Positions 46,468 through 58,549 of a DNA stretch of 64,000 bases are shown one piece after another; positions within the stretch are counted from its first letter, which is position 1; every line of letters starts with the position of its first letter. The notes beneath the pieces were generated by a model, which was not told the origin of the DNA, did not search any database, and was given only the letters and a program-made list of their open reading frames with translations. The stretch comes from Streptomyces sp. NBC_01478. GTDB lineage: Bacteria > Actinomycetota > Actinomycetes > Streptomycetales > Streptomycetaceae. The DNA is taken from contig NZ_CP109444.1 of NCBI RefSeq assembly GCF_036227225.1, positions 2,461,501 to 2,525,500 of the forward strand, read 5' to 3'. Position numbers and translations under genes: made by a program.

Positions 46468-47730
46468 TCAGCCCAGCTTCGACTCCAGCTCCGCCACGAT
46501 CTCGTTCACCCCGACCGCCCGCTGCTCCCCGGACTCCATGTCCTTGAGCTGCACGACCCCCTCGGCGAGGTCCCGTTCGCCGGCGACGATCGTGTAGCGG
46601 GCGCCACTGCGGTTGGCGTTCTTCATCGCACCCTTGAGCCCCTTGGAGCCGTAGGAGAAGTCGGCCGCGATGCCCAGCTTGCGGAGTTCGGTGACCTTGG
46701 CGAAGAGGACGCGGCGGGCCTCCTCGCCGAGCGGGACGGCGAACACGCTGGTGGACGCGGGGAGTTCGAGTTCGACGCCCTCTGCCTCCAACGCCAACAC
46801 CGTACGGTCGACGCCCAACGCCCAGCCCACCGAGGGCAGCGCGGGGCCGCCGATCATCTCGGAGAGGCCGTCGTAGCGACCGCCGCCGCCCACCGCGGAC
46901 TGGGAGCCCAGACCGTCGTGGACGAACTCGAAGGTCGTACGGGTGTAGTAGTCCAGGCCGCGCACCAGCTTCGGGTCGTCCTCGAAACCGACGCCCGCCG
47001 CCGTGATGAGCTCGCGGACCTCCTCGTGGTACGCCTTGCAGGCGTCGCACAGGTAGTCGCGCAGCAGCGGCGCGTCCGTCAACTGCTTCTGGACGTCCGG
47101 GCGTTTGTCGTCGAGGACCCGGAGCGGGTTGATGTCCGCGCGGCGCAGCGTCTCCTCGTCGAGGTCCAGGCCGCGCAGGAAGTCCTGCAGCGCGGCCCGG
47201 TACACCGGACGGCACTCCTTGTCGCCCAGGCTGTTGAGAAGGATGCGGAAGTCGCGCAGGCCCAGCGACCGGTACGCCTGGTCCGCCAGGATGATCAACT
47301 CGGCGTCCAGCGCCGGGTCTTCGGCACCGATGGCCTCGGCGCCGACCTGGGAGAAGTGGCGGTAACGGCCCTTCTGGGGGCGCTCGTAGCGGTAGTAGGA
47401 GCCCGAGTACCAGAGCTTGACCGGGAGGTTGCCCAGCTTGTGCAGGTTGGCCTCAAGTGCCGCGCGCAGTACGGAAGCCGTGCCTTCGGGGCGCAGGGCG
47501 AGCTGGTCGCCGCCCTTGGTCTCGAAGGCGTACATCTCCTTGGTCACGATGTCGGTGGACTCGCCGACCCCGCGCGCGAACAGCTCGACGTTCTCGAAGC
47601 CGGGCGTCTCGATGTAGCCGTAGCCCGAGTTGCGCAGCGGAGCGGCGATGGCCTCGCGGACGGCGAGGTACTTGGCCGACTCCGGCGGAATCAGGTCGTA
47701 CGTGCCCTTGGGGGCCTGAAAGGTGCTCAC
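46468..47730 (-). CDS. hisS: Histidyl-tRNA synthetase
   Basis: 420 residues. [18 protein letters not shown] is the diagnostic start, with class II motif 2 [24 protein letters not shown], histidine loops [15 protein letters not shown], and motif 3 [13 protein letters not shown]. The C-terminal anticodon-binding domain is present. GTG 47730 was chosen because translations further upstream fall in the MBL gene and have no synthetase homology. It follows the MBL gene by 11 bp. Confidence 0.97.
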   Translation of the reverse strand: MSTFQAPKGTYDLIPPESAKYLAVREAIAAPLRNSGYGYIETPGFENVELFARGVGESTDIVTKEMYAFETKGGDQLALRPEGTASVLRAALEANLHKLGNLPVKLWYSGSYYRYERPQKGRYRHFSQVGAEAIGAEDPALDAELIILADQAYRSLGLRDFRILLNSLGDKECRPVYRAALQDFLRGLDLDEETLRRADINPLRVLDDKRPDVQKQLTDAPLLRDYLCDACKAYHEEVRELITAAGVGFEDDPKLVRGLDYYTRTTFEFVHDGLGSQSAVGGGGRYDGLSEMIGGPALPSVGWALGVDRTVLALEAEGVELELPASTSVFAVPLGEEARRVLFAKVTELRKLGIAADFSYGSKGLKGAMKNANRSGARYTIVAGERDLAEGVVQLKDMESGEQRAVGVNEIVAELESKLG

Positions 47731-47741
47731 GAAAGTTCTCG

Positions 47742-48452
47742 TCACATTCCTCGTCGGGGAGCCTTCACGTGGGCTCCCTGGCCGGAGGCCACCTCCCGCA
47801 GATACGGGTTCGTGGCGCGCTCCTGGCCGATGGTCGTCTGGGGGCCGTGGCCGGACAGCACCACGGTCGAGTCGTCGAGCGGCAGGCACACGCGGGCCAG
47901 CGAGTCGAGGATCTCGGCGTGGGAGCCGCCGGGCAGGTCGGTGCGTCCGATGGAGCCGGCGAAGAGCAGATCCCCGGAGAAGAACACGGAGGGGATCTCC
48001 GTGTTCTCGGGCATCTGGAAGGTCACCGACCCCTTGGTATGGCCGGGCGCATGCGCGACCGAGAACTCCAGGCCCGCCAGCTCCAGCCGCGCGCCGTCGG
48101 TCAGCTCCTTGACGTCGTCCGGCTCCCCCACGGTCAGCTCGCCCATCAGCGGCATCCCGATCGAGCGGCCGAGCGCCTTCTCGGGGTCGCTCATCATGTA
48201 GCGGTCCTCGGGGTGGATCCAGGCCGGCACGTCGTGCGCGCCGCACACCGGGACGACCGAGGCCACATGGTCGATGTGGCCATGGGTGAGGACGACCGCG
48301 ACGGGCTTGAGCCGATGCTTCCTGAGCGCTTCCTCGACTCCCTCGGTGGCCTGATGGCCCGGGTCGATGATCACGCACTCCTCACCGGCGGCGGGGGCGA
48401 CGAGATAACAGTTCGTCCCCCAGGCCCCGGCGGGGAACCCGGCAATGAGCAC
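47742..48452 (-). CDS. Metallo-beta-lactamase-fold hydrolase (glyoxalase II-like)
   Basis: 236 residues. [15 protein letters not shown] provides the HxHxDH metal motif, HAPGHTKGS the next histidine, [16 protein letters not shown] the bridging aspartate, and [12 protein letters not shown] the last histidine. The type is hydroxyacylglutathione hydrolase-like. Because actinobacteria lack glutathione, a mycothiol or other thioester substrate is more likely (inference). Starts at ATG 48452, transcribed with hisS. Confidence 0.92.
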   Translation of the reverse strand: MLIAGFPAGAWGTNCYLVAPAAGEECVIIDPGHQATEGVEEALRKHRLKPVAVVLTHGHIDHVASVVPVCGAHDVPAWIHPEDRYMMSDPEKALGRSIGMPLMGELTVGEPDDVKELTDGARLELAGLEFSVAHAPGHTKGSVTFQMPENTEIPSVFFSGDLLFAGSIGRTDLPGGSHAEILDSLARVCLPLDDSTVVLSGHGPQTTIGQERATNPYLREVASGQGAHVKAPRRGM

Positions 48453-48631
48453 GATCGTCCTTCGTTGTGTCGATACGGGTGGGGATAAGGATCCCTGCGT
48501 CAGTGGTCAGAGCCTACCGGCGCTGCCGAATCCTCAGCGAACCCATATACGGTACGGGGCACACGCAGGCGGTCGGCTCACAAGACGCACGCGTCCCAGT
48601 CGACGTACGAGACGCATGAGGAGAGAATCCG

Positions 48632-49450
48632 GTGGTCACCCAGGAACAGCGGAAGCGGCAGCTCGCGCGGGAGAAGTTCTTGCGGCAGCAGCAGCGGCGC
48701 ACGGCCGCTCGACGCAAGGCGCGTGCGCGCAACTCGGTGATCGCGTCGGTGCTCGGCGTGATCGTGATCGGCAGTGTGGCGCTCTACACGACCGGCGTCC
48801 TGAAGGACGACGACAAGTCCAACGCGAGCGCGGACGTGACGCCCAGCGCCTCGGCCACGAGCAAGGCGCCGGACCCGTGCGCGAAGCCGGCCGCGGGCAA
48901 GATCAAGACGCTGAGCTGGAAGAAGGAGCCGACGATGACGATCGACACGTCGGCCAAGTACACGATGAAGCTGGCGACGACGTGCGGCGACATCGACATC
49001 GCGCTGAAGACGAAGGCGGCACCGCACACGGTGAACTCGTTCGACTTCCTCGCCGCCAAGGGCTACTTCGACCACACGAAGTGCCACCGGCTCACCACCA
49101 GCGGCATCTACGTGCTGCAGTGCGGTGACCCGACGGGCGCGGGCAGCGGCGGTCCCGGCTACACGATCCCGGACGAGAACCTGAAGGACACCAGCCTCAA
49201 GGGCGGGATCTACCCGGCGGGCACGATCGCGATGGCCAACACCGGTCAGGCGCACACCGGCGGCAGCCAGTTCTTCCTCGTCTACAAGGACAGCACGCTT
49301 CCGGCCAGCTACACCCCGTTCGGTACCATCTCGGCCTCCGGGATGAAGGTCCTGAACAAGATCGCGGCCGCTGGTGAGAGCACGGGCGCGGGCGACGGAG
49401 CACCGAACGCAACGGTCGTGATCAACAAGGCGACCGTCACGAAATCCTGA
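48632..49450 (+). CDS. Membrane-anchored cyclophilin-type peptidyl-prolyl isomerase
   Basis: 272 residues. A basic N-terminus is followed by one membrane helix (SVIASVLGVIVIGSVALYTTGV, about residues 32-52), then a Ser/Ala-rich linker. The cyclophilin domain starts near residue 105 (TTCGDIDIALKTKAAPHTVN) and has FHKCHR-like, GPGYTIPDENL and AHTGGSQFFLVYKD motifs. Orientation should put the isomerase outside the cell, where it would aid folding of exported proteins. GTG start with GAGGAGAG upstream. Confidence 0.93.
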   Translation: MVTQEQRKRQLAREKFLRQQQRRTAARRKARARNSVIASVLGVIVIGSVALYTTGVLKDDDKSNASADVTPSASATSKAPDPCAKPAAGKIKTLSWKKEPTMTIDTSAKYTMKLATTCGDIDIALKTKAAPHTVNSFDFLAAKGYFDHTKCHRLTTSGIYVLQCGDPTGAGSGGPGYTIPDENLKDTSLKGGIYPAGTIAMANTGQAHTGGSQFFLVYKDSTLPASYTPFGTISASGMKVLNKIAAAGESTGAGDGAPNATVVINKATVTKS

Positions 49451-49585
49451 CCGTCAACAGCGAAATTTCGGTCGCGCGGGATGCGGACAGGCAACCCGCC
49501 GGTCGCCTATGTTGGCCGTGACGAAACTGTGGACGATGCCCGGGGGCACAGAGGCCCTGTGCAGGCATCATGTGGAGGAGGCGCT

Positions 49586-50815
49586 GTGAGCAGCGACCCG
49601 TGGGGCCGCGTCGACGAGACGGGCACCGTGTACGTGCGTACGGCCGACGGCGAGCAGGTCGTCGGTTCCTGGCAGGCCGGCTCCCCCGAGGAGGCGCTGG
49701 CCTACTTCGAGCGCAAGTACGAAGGCCTGGTTGTCGAGATCGGCCTCCTCGAGAAGCGCGTGAAGACCACCGACCTGTCGGCGAAGGACGCGCAGGCCGC
49801 CGTAGACCATCTCCGTGAGCAGGTCGACGCCCACCACGCGGTGGGCGACCTGGCGGCGCTGGGGGTCCGGCTGGACAAGCTGGTGGAGACCGTCGAGGCG
49901 CGCCGCGAGGAGCGCAAGCAGCAGCGCGCCAAGCAGTCCGACGAGGCCCGGCACTCCAAGGAGGCGCTGGTCGTCGAGGCGGAGGAGCTGGCGCAGTCCG
50001 ACCAGTGGCGGGCCGCCGGTGAGCGGCTGCGCGCGCTGGTGGACACCTGGAAGGGTCTGCCGCGCCTGGACCGCAAGTCGGACGACGAGCTGTGGCACCG
50101 CTTCTCGCACGCCCGGTCGGCCTTCTCCAAGCGCCGCAAGGCGCACTTCGCGTCGCTGGACGCGCAGCGCGAGGAGGCCCGCAAGACCAAGGAGAAGCTG
50201 GTCGCCGAGGCCGAGGGTCTGTCGGCCTCGACGGACTGGGGCCCCACGGCCGCGCGCTACCGCGAGCTGATGAACGACTGGAAGGCGGCGGGCCGCGCCC
50301 AGCGCGAGCACGAGGACGATCTGTGGAACCGCTTCCGCGGCGCCCAGGACGTCTTCTTCGCCGCCCGCAGCTCGGTCTTCGCCGAGCGGGACGCCGAGCA
50401 GACGGAGAACCTGAAGCTCAAGGAGGAGCTGGCCGAGGAGGCCGAGAAGCTCCTGCCGGTCACCGACCTGAAGGCGGCCCGTGCGGCCTTCCGCTCGATC
50501 AACGAGCGCTGGGAGGCCATCGGCCATGTGCCGCGTGACGCCCGCCCGAAGGTCGAGGGCCGGATGCACACGATCGAGCGGGCCCTGCAGGAGTCCGAGG
50601 AGACCGAGTGGCGCCGGACGAACCCGGAGGCACGCGCGCGTGCCGAGGGTCTGACCGGCCAGCTCCAGGCCGCCGTGGACAAGCTCAGGGGCCAGATCGA
50701 GCAGGCTCGGACCCAGGGCAACAACTCCCGCGCCGACAAGCTGGAGCGCGAGCTGGAGGGCCGCCAGGCTCTGCTGGACCAGGCCCTGAAGGGCCTCCAG
50801 GAGTTCGGCGGCTGA
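49586..50815 (+). CDS. DUF349 family coiled-coil protein
   Basis: 409 residues. Three DUF349 units are visible (EALVVEAEELAQSDQWRAAGERLR; KEKLVAEAEGLSASTDWGPT; KEELAEEAEKLLPVTDLKAA), each with W-K-x-LP/AG-type ends and highly charged helices. Role unknown; RNA-binding or ribosome-associated functions have been suggested for the family. I chose GTG 49586, preceded by TGGAGGAGG. The opening upstream has no ribosome site. Its terminator is shared with relA. Confidence 0.92.
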   Translation: MSSDPWGRVDETGTVYVRTADGEQVVGSWQAGSPEEALAYFERKYEGLVVEIGLLEKRVKTTDLSAKDAQAAVDHLREQVDAHHAVGDLAALGVRLDKLVETVEARREERKQQRAKQSDEARHSKEALVVEAEELAQSDQWRAAGERLRALVDTWKGLPRLDRKSDDELWHRFSHARSAFSKRRKAHFASLDAQREEARKTKEKLVAEAEGLSASTDWGPTAARYRELMNDWKAAGRAQREHEDDLWNRFRGAQDVFFAARSSVFAERDAEQTENLKLKEELAEEAEKLLPVTDLKAARAAFRSINERWEAIGHVPRDARPKVEGRMHTIERALQESEETEWRRTNPEARARAEGLTGQLQAAVDKLRGQIEQARTQGNNSRADKLERELEGRQALLDQALKGLQEFGG

Positions 50816-50831
50816 CCCACCCGCACGCATG

Positions 50832-50870
50832 AAGAGGGGCTCACGTACATCACGTACGGGAGCCCCTCTT
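50832..50870. terminator. Bidirectional terminator between DUF349 gene and relA
   Basis: AAGAGGGGCTC (50832-50842) pairs with GAGCCCCTCTT (50860-50870), and the interior CGTAC / GTACG (50844-50848 / 50854-50858) extends the stem. T- or A-runs flank both sides, and the two genes converge here. Confidence 0.9.
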
Positions 50871-50887
50871 CGTATGCGTCGTACGCT

Positions 50888-53428
<2,541 letters not shown>

Positions 53429-53550
53429 GAGGACTCCTCGTGCGCGATCCGGGTCCCCCGGTCAGGCTCCGGAGTGCCCATGGTAGCGATCCTGGGCTCC
53501 GGGATCGCCTTCAGGCCGATGTGAGGGCCGTCTACCGGTGAAACACGAGA

Positions 53551-53579
53551 GGCGGGCACCGGATTCCTCCGGGCCCGCC
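53551..53579 (-). terminator. Terminator after the secreted-protein gene
   Basis: GGCGGGC (53551-53557) pairs with GCCCGCC (53573-53579), and CCGGA with TCCGG inside; a single A (53558) is bulged and the loop is TTCC. It lies 20 bp past the stop of the secreted-protein gene. Confidence 0.8.
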
Positions 53580-53598
53580 CCCTGCGTCAGTGCGGCCG

Positions 53599-54042
53599 TC
53601 AGGCGACGGTGTCGTCCTGGTCGCAGTTCCTCGGCGCGTAGCCGGCCTTCGTGTTGCACGCCTTGAGCGTCACCTTGGTGTTCTCGGTGAGGTTGCCGGT
53701 CTCCCAGCCGCTGCAGAATCCCGCGGCATGGCCGGCCGTCGTGGACGTGCGGTCCCAGGTCCCGTTCCTGCCGACGTCCAGGTAGGCGGTGACGCCCCAC
53801 CCGTCCGCGTCGTCGTCGCAGGCACGGATGGCGTCGCCCGGGGTGGGATCGGTGCCGCCCACCGGGTCCTGGTTGAAGTTGCCCCAGTCATTGAAATTGT
53901 TGATGTGCACCGCGATGAGCATGCCGGTACCGGCTTGCGCCGGGCTTGAGGCCGCTCCGAGGAAGGAAGCCGCGGCAATCGAGGTGACAACCGCGATCGA
54001 TCTCATGCGCAACAAAGAAAATCCCCCTGTTTCATGTTCCAT
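53599..54042 (-). CDS. Small secreted four-cysteine protein
   Basis: 147 residues from ATG 54042 (a shorter start at 54006 gives just the signal peptide form MRSIAVVTSIAAASFLGAAS). A signal peptide ends at ...SSPAQAG, leaving about 110 residues. The mature part has four cysteines (RACDDD, GFCSGW, KACNTK, RNCDQD), enough for two disulfides, and Asn/Asp-rich turns (HINNFNDWGNFNQDPVGGTD). No known family; a wide Streptomyces secreted-protein group is possible. Upstream DNA is AT-rich, unlike the surroundings. Confidence 0.75.
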   Translation of the reverse strand: MEHETGGFSLLRMRSIAVVTSIAAASFLGAASSPAQAGTGMLIAVHINNFNDWGNFNQDPVGGTDPTPGDAIRACDDDADGWGVTAYLDVGRNGTWDRTSTTAGHAAGFCSGWETGNLTENTKVTLKACNTKAGYAPRNCDQDDTVA

Positions 54043-54154
54043 GAACCCTTTTCCGAGCGGCGGAAACACCAAACAGGCGCACGAAAACCGTGCGGCAAGT
54101 CGATAAATCCCCCGCGCCCGAACCACTGGTCAGGTGGTTCGGTAAATTTTCCTT

Positions 54155-54183
54155 ATTCAAACTTAACCGGCGGTACATGTCAA
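54155..54183 (-). promoter_or_regulatory. Promoter of the secreted-protein gene
   Basis: On the minus strand TTGACA (54183-54178), a 17-bp spacer and TTGAAT (54160-54155) form a strong sigma-HrdB-like promoter, in an AT-rich island. The transcript would start near 54148 and have a leader of about 105 bases, with a 7-bp hairpin GAACCAC / GTGGTTC (54120-54126 / 54134-54140) near its 5' end. Confidence 0.7.
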
Positions 54184-54235
54184 CGGAGATCCCGAAGCGC
54201 TGCCTTCCTGCTCACGGGCGGAGGCACAAACAGAA

Positions 54236-54282
54236 ACGGTGCGTTCGACGTGCGTCGCATCGACGCACCTCGAACGCACCGT
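54236..54282 (-). terminator. apt terminator
   Basis: A very long hairpin with arms 54236-54257 and 54261-54282 (22 bp, one C-C mismatch at 54249/54269, loop CAT). It lies 20 bp beyond the apt stop codon and closes the long ruv-sec-apt operon. Confidence 0.88.
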
Positions 54283-54302
54283 GACGTTCCTCGGAAGTCG
54301 GA

Positions 54303-54842
54303 TCAGACCACGATCAGCGCTTCCAGCGGGGCACCCAACAGCGCGGACTCCAGCTTGGCGCGCCCCGGCAGGAATCCCAACTCCATCAGGACCGCGACGC
54401 CCACGACCTTCGCGCCCGCGCGGCGGACGAGCTGGATCGACGCCTCCGCGGTACCGCCGGTGGCAAGCACGTCGTCGACGATCAGGATCCGGTCCTCAGC
54501 GCCGATGTCCTCCGCGTGCACCTCGATCTCGGCCGAGCCGTACTCCAGGTCGTACGCCTGGCTGAGGGTCGCTCCGGGGAGCTTGCCAGCCTTGCGCACG
54601 GGGATGAAGCCGACGCCCGCGCGGACGGCCGCCGGGGCGCCGAGGATGAACCCACGGGCCTCCAGGCCCACGACCTTCGTCGCGCCGGTGCTCACGACGA
54701 TCTCGGCGAGCGCGTCCGTGAGCGCCGTGAACGCGGCCGGGTCCGCCAGGAGCGGGGTGATGTCCTTGAACATCACCCCCGGCTCCGGGTAGTCCGCCAC
54801 ATCGCGGATACGGCTGAGCAGCAGCTCCTTGATGTCGGTCAT
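54303..54842 (-). CDS. apt: Adenine phosphoribosyltransferase
   Basis: 179 residues. FPEPGVMFKDITPLLADP-type start (YPEPGVMFKDI), GLEARGFILGAP, LVRKAGKLPG-like (FIPVRKAGKLPG) and the PRPP loop ILIVDDVLATGGTAEAS are characteristic. It salvages adenine to AMP. The ATG at 54842 overlaps the secF TGA as ATGA. A longer frame running up through secF is a shadow. Placement between secF and relA is standard in Streptomyces. Confidence 0.96.
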   Translation of the reverse strand: MTDIKELLLSRIRDVADYPEPGVMFKDITPLLADPAAFTALTDALAEIVVSTGATKVVGLEARGFILGAPAAVRAGVGFIPVRKAGKLPGATLSQAYDLEYGSAEIEVHAEDIGAEDRILIVDDVLATGGTAEASIQLVRRAGAKVVGVAVLMELGFLPGRAKLESALLGAPLEALIVV

Positions 54843-55963
54843 CGACGCTTCCCCGAGGGACGGCCACGGCCGCGGTTGCGGGACGCCGGCTGGGTGCGCG
54901 GGCCGACGACGGCTGCCGCGTCCTCCGGCTCGTCGTCGTAGTCGTCGTCCGAGCGGTCGGCGACCTGCGACTCCGCCGGCTCGCCCTGCGCGGCGGCCTG
55001 GGCCCGCTTGGCGAGGACGCGCTTCTTGAGCGCCTTCATCTGCGGCTCGGCCTCCTTGAGGTCGGCGACGAGCGGCGTGGCGATGAAGATCGAGGAGTAC
55101 GCACCGGCCGCGAGGCCGACGAACAGCGACAGCGAGATGTCGTTGAGCACACCCGCGCCGAGGAAGCCGCCACCGATGAACAGCAGGGCCCCGACCGGCA
55201 GCAGCGCGACGACCGTGGTGTTGATGGAACGCACCAGGGTGCCGTTGATCGACCGGTTGGCGATGTCGCTGTAGGTCCACCGGGTCTGCTTGGTGATGTC
55301 CTTGGTCTGCTCCTTGAGGCTGTCGAAGACGACGACCGTGTCGTAGAGCGAATAACCGAGGATGGTCAGCAGACCGATCACCGTGCCGGGCGTGACCTCG
55401 AAGCCGACCAGGGCGTAGATGCCGATGGTGATGGTGATGTCGTGGATCAAAGCGACGAGCGCGGCCAGGGCCATGCGCCACTCGAAGGCGATCGCCAGAT
55501 AGATCACGACCAGGACCATGAAGATCGCCAGGCCCTCCCAGGCCTTGTTGGCGACCTGGTCACCCCAGCTCGGGCCGACCAGGTCCGCCGCGATGCTCTC
55601 GGTACTGACGTCGAGGTCCTTCGCCAGCTTCGCCTTGATGCTGTCGGACTGGTCGGTGTCGATGCCGGCGATCTGGATGCGCATGCTGCCGTCGCCGAGC
55701 TTCTGGACCACCGCGTCGTGACCGGAGGCGTCCTCGGCGTACTTCTCGGCCTGGGTCACCGAGGCGCTCATGCCCTTCGGCGTGGTGAAGGCGGCGCCGC
55801 CCTGGAACTCGATGCCCATGTTCAGGCCGCGCACCGTCAGGCCGAGGATGGCCGTGATGGTGATCAGGATCGAGATGCCGTACCAGATCTTGCGATTGCC
55901 GACGAAGTCGTACCCGACCTCGCCACGGTGCAGCCGGGCGCCGAGGTTGCCGAGCTTCGACAT
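54839..55963 (-). CDS. secF: Protein-export membrane protein SecF
   Basis: 374 residues. Six membrane helices, with the signature GIEFQGGAAFT after the first one, and the helix-rich end GYSLYDTVVVFD, VDTL-like NRSINGTLVRSINTTVVALL. A charged C-terminal tail of about 60 residues (DDDYDDEPEDAA) follows. SecD and SecF use proton flow to complete Sec-dependent translocation. It is 1 bp from secD. Confidence 0.97.
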   Translation of the reverse strand: MSKLGNLGARLHRGEVGYDFVGNRKIWYGISILITITAILGLTVRGLNMGIEFQGGAAFTTPKGMSASVTQAEKYAEDASGHDAVVQKLGDGSMRIQIAGIDTDQSDSIKAKLAKDLDVSTESIAADLVGPSWGDQVANKAWEGLAIFMVLVVIYLAIAFEWRMALAALVALIHDITITIGIYALVGFEVTPGTVIGLLTILGYSLYDTVVVFDSLKEQTKDITKQTRWTYSDIANRSINGTLVRSINTTVVALLPVGALLFIGGGFLGAGVLNDISLSLFVGLAAGAYSSIFIATPLVADLKEAEPQMKALKKRVLAKRAQAAAQGEPAESQVADRSDDDYDDEPEDAAAVVGPRTQPASRNRGRGRPSGKRR

Positions 55964-55964
55964 C

Positions 55965-57734
55965 TCACGCCTCCTTCGGGTCTACGGGGGCGGGACGGCG
56001 GGTGCGGCGCAGCGGCGGCTTGGCGCCCAGCGCCTTCGGGTCGATGCCGGACCACTTGTGGCCGTCCGCGAAGAACTTCCTGCGGGCGAGGATGGTCATC
56101 AGCGGCTTCGTGAAGAGGAAGACGACGACCACGTCGAGCACGGTGGTCAGACCGAGCGTGAACGCGAAGCCCTGGACCTTGCCGACGGTGACGATGAACA
56201 GCACCGCGGCGGCGAGGAACGACACGAAGTCGGAGACCAGGATGGTGCGCCGGGCCCGGGGCCAGGCCCGCTCCACGGAGGGACGCAGCGAGCGGCCCTC
56301 GCGGATCTCGTCCCGGATGCGTTCGAAGAACACGATGAACGAGTCCGCGGTGATACCGATCGCGACGATCGCACCGCAGACGGCCGGCAGGTTCAGCGCG
56401 AAGCCGATGCCCGGGCCGAGCAGCGCCATGATCACGTAGGTGAGGATCGCGGAGACCAGCAGCGAGGGGATCGCGATGACCGACAGACCGCGGTAGAAGA
56501 CCAGCAGGTAGACGACGACCAGCGCGAGGCCGATCGCGCCCGCGATCAGACCGGCGTGCAACTGCTCACCACCGAGGGCGGCGGTCACGGTGGTCATGTT
56601 CGCCACCTTGAAGGTCAGCGGCAGGGCGCCGTACGACAGCATGTTGGCGAGGCTCTGGGCCTCTTCCTGGGTGAAGCTGCCGGAGATCTCCGCGCTGCCG
56701 CCGGTGATCGACGAGCTGACGGACGGGCTGGAGACGACCTGGCCGTCGAGGACGATGCCGAACTCGTTCTGCGGGGCCGTGTTCTTCGCCAGTTCACCGG
56801 TGACCTTGGCGAACTTGTCGCCACCCTTGCCGGTGAAGTCCATGGTGACCTGCCAGCCGGCGGCGGTCGTCGTGTTCAGGACGGCCGCGGCCTTCTTGAC
56901 GTCGGTGCCGTCCACGGCGGCGGGGCCGAGCACGTACTTGTACCAGACACCCGAGACCTGGCCGCAGGCCACGGTCGCGTCCTCGGCCTTGGCGTTCTTG
57001 CCGGCGGTGTTCTGGACCGACTTCTTGGAGCAGTCGAGCGCGGTGTACTGCGCCTCCAGCTTGGCGGCCGCCGCGCTGGCGGCGGCGCTGCTGGTCGCCG
57101 ACGGGGTGGTGCTGGCGGAGGCCGAGGCGCTGGGGCTCGCGGACGAGGAGGCGTCGGCCTTCAGGGCGTCACTGACGGCACGGCCCTGCGAGGTGGCGGA
57201 GGCCGACGGGGTCGCGGAGCCGGTCTTGGACGAGGAGGCGGTCGTCTTGGGACTGGCCGAGCTCGACGGGCTGCTGGAGGCGCTGCCGGACGCGCTCGGG
57301 GACGGGGTCGCCGTCGCCGCGCCCACGGAGGCCTCCGTGGCCAGGACCGGGCGGAAGTACAGCTTGGCGGTCGTACCGACCTGCTGCCGCGCCTCCTCCG
57401 AGTTCGTGCCCTTGGGGATGTTGACGATGATGTTCTTGTCGCCCTGGGTCTGGACCTCGGCCTCCGAAACACCAAGACCATTGACACGGCGGTTCATGAT
57501 GTCGACCGCGGTGTCCATGTTGGTCTTGTTGATCGCCGATTCTTCGCCGGGCTGGGCCACCGCCTGCAGGGTGATGCTCGTGCCGCCGGCCAGGTCGATG
57601 CCGAGACGCGGAGTGTTGTGCCCGGATGCGAACATGCCACCGGTGAGCGCCACGATGGCGATCAGGATGAGGGCCAGCGAGCGCCCTGGCTTGCTCTGGG
57701 CGCTCGCGCTACGGCCCCTCTTAGGTGCTGCCAC
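55965..57734 (-). CDS. secD: Protein-export membrane protein SecD
   Basis: 589 residues. Helix 1 (SLALILIAIVALTGGMFAS), GIDLAGGTSITLQAV, the periplasmic P1 head, then five helices from about 395 (GLIAGAIGLALVVVYLLVFYR; TADSFIVFFERIRDE). The head contains an insertion of about 90 residues (about 140-230) made almost only of Ser, Ala, Thr and Pro, not found in E. coli or Thermus SecD. Start GTG 57734. Follows yajC, precedes secF. Confidence 0.96.
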   Translation of the reverse strand: MAAPKRGRSASAQSKPGRSLALILIAIVALTGGMFASGHNTPRLGIDLAGGTSITLQAVAQPGEESAINKTNMDTAVDIMNRRVNGLGVSEAEVQTQGDKNIIVNIPKGTNSEEARQQVGTTAKLYFRPVLATEASVGAATATPSPSASGSASSSPSSSASPKTTASSSKTGSATPSASATSQGRAVSDALKADASSSASPSASASASTTPSATSSAAASAAAAKLEAQYTALDCSKKSVQNTAGKNAKAEDATVACGQVSGVWYKYVLGPAAVDGTDVKKAAAVLNTTTAAGWQVTMDFTGKGGDKFAKVTGELAKNTAPQNEFGIVLDGQVVSSPSVSSSITGGSAEISGSFTQEEAQSLANMLSYGALPLTFKVANMTTVTAALGGEQLHAGLIAGAIGLALVVVYLLVFYRGLSVIAIPSLLVSAILTYVIMALLGPGIGFALNLPAVCGAIVAIGITADSFIVFFERIRDEIREGRSLRPSVERAWPRARRTILVSDFVSFLAAAVLFIVTVGKVQGFAFTLGLTTVLDVVVVFLFTKPLMTILARRKFFADGHKWSGIDPKALGAKPPLRRTRRPAPVDPKEA

Positions 57735-57877
57735 CTTCTCGTACTCCCTCTCGGGCCGCTCCGCGCCGGGTCAGCGCGGCTACGGCCATGACATGGTGTC
57801 GGGATCCCGTGCGAGCGACGCACGTCCCCTGGGTGCGCGGGGCGCGAGCGGGTCGCGCCGCGCTCCCGGGACGTGAA

Positions 57878-58384
57878 CTACTTCGCGTCGGAGTCGCCGT
57901 CGGTCTTCTTCGGCTCTTCGTCCGTCTTGGCCTCGGCGGCCTCAGCCTGCTCCTCGGTGGCGTCGGCCGGCTCGTCGGCCGCGTCCTTCTTGCCGAGGTC
58001 GATGGGCTTGTCGTCGGAAGAGTCGGCGGCGGGCTCGTCGGTCTCGGTGAGGGAGGAGGCGTCGTCCGGGACGGTGTCGGCGTCGTCCTTCAGGTCGTGC
58101 TCGACGCCGTGGACGATGCGGTTGTACTCGTCGTCGGTGAGGACGGCGCCGATCGCGTTCTTCGCGAAGAGAAGCTCGACGCCCGGGCCTGCGTCGAGAA
58201 GGACCGTCTCCTCGTTGACCTCCTTGACCGTGGCGTACACGCCCCCGATCGTGCGGACGCCGGTGCCGGGCTGCATGTCATTACGCATCGACGCGGCCGC
58301 CTGCTGCTTGCGCTTGGCAGAGCGGGTCATCAGGAACATGGCCCCGATGAGCACGATGAACGGGAGGAGGGTCACGATATTCAC
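57878..58384 (-). CDS. yajC: Preprotein translocase subunit YajC
   Basis: 168 residues from GTG 58384 (VNIVTLLPFIVLIGAMFLMT), a single membrane helix. The YajC domain MQPGTGVRTIGGVYATV-type motif follows, and the last ~70 residues are very acidic (DEPAADSSDDKPIDLGKKD and beyond). GAAGGAAA precedes the start. YajC associates with SecDF. The acidic tail is longer than in proteobacterial YajC. Upstream in-frame codons to 58489 have no matching ribosome site. Confidence 0.95.
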   Translation of the reverse strand: MNIVTLLPFIVLIGAMFLMTRSAKRKQQAAASMRNDMQPGTGVRTIGGVYATVKEVNEETVLLDAGPGVELLFAKNAIGAVLTDDEYNRIVHGVEHDLKDDADTVPDDASSLTETDEPAADSSDDKPIDLGKKDAADEPADATEEQAEAAEAKTDEEPKKTDGDSDAK

Positions 58385-58549
58385 GGGACGGAATTTCCTT
58401 CGCACGACCGCGGCGGTGAGCGGCCTGGTGGATGGGGGTGGTCGGCGCCGCCCACAAAGGCGGCATCGGCGGAGTCTAAGCGAGTCCACGCTGATGGAAC
58501 AACGCTCAGCATGGCACCGGGGTTCCTGACCCGGCCAGTGCCCCCGCCG

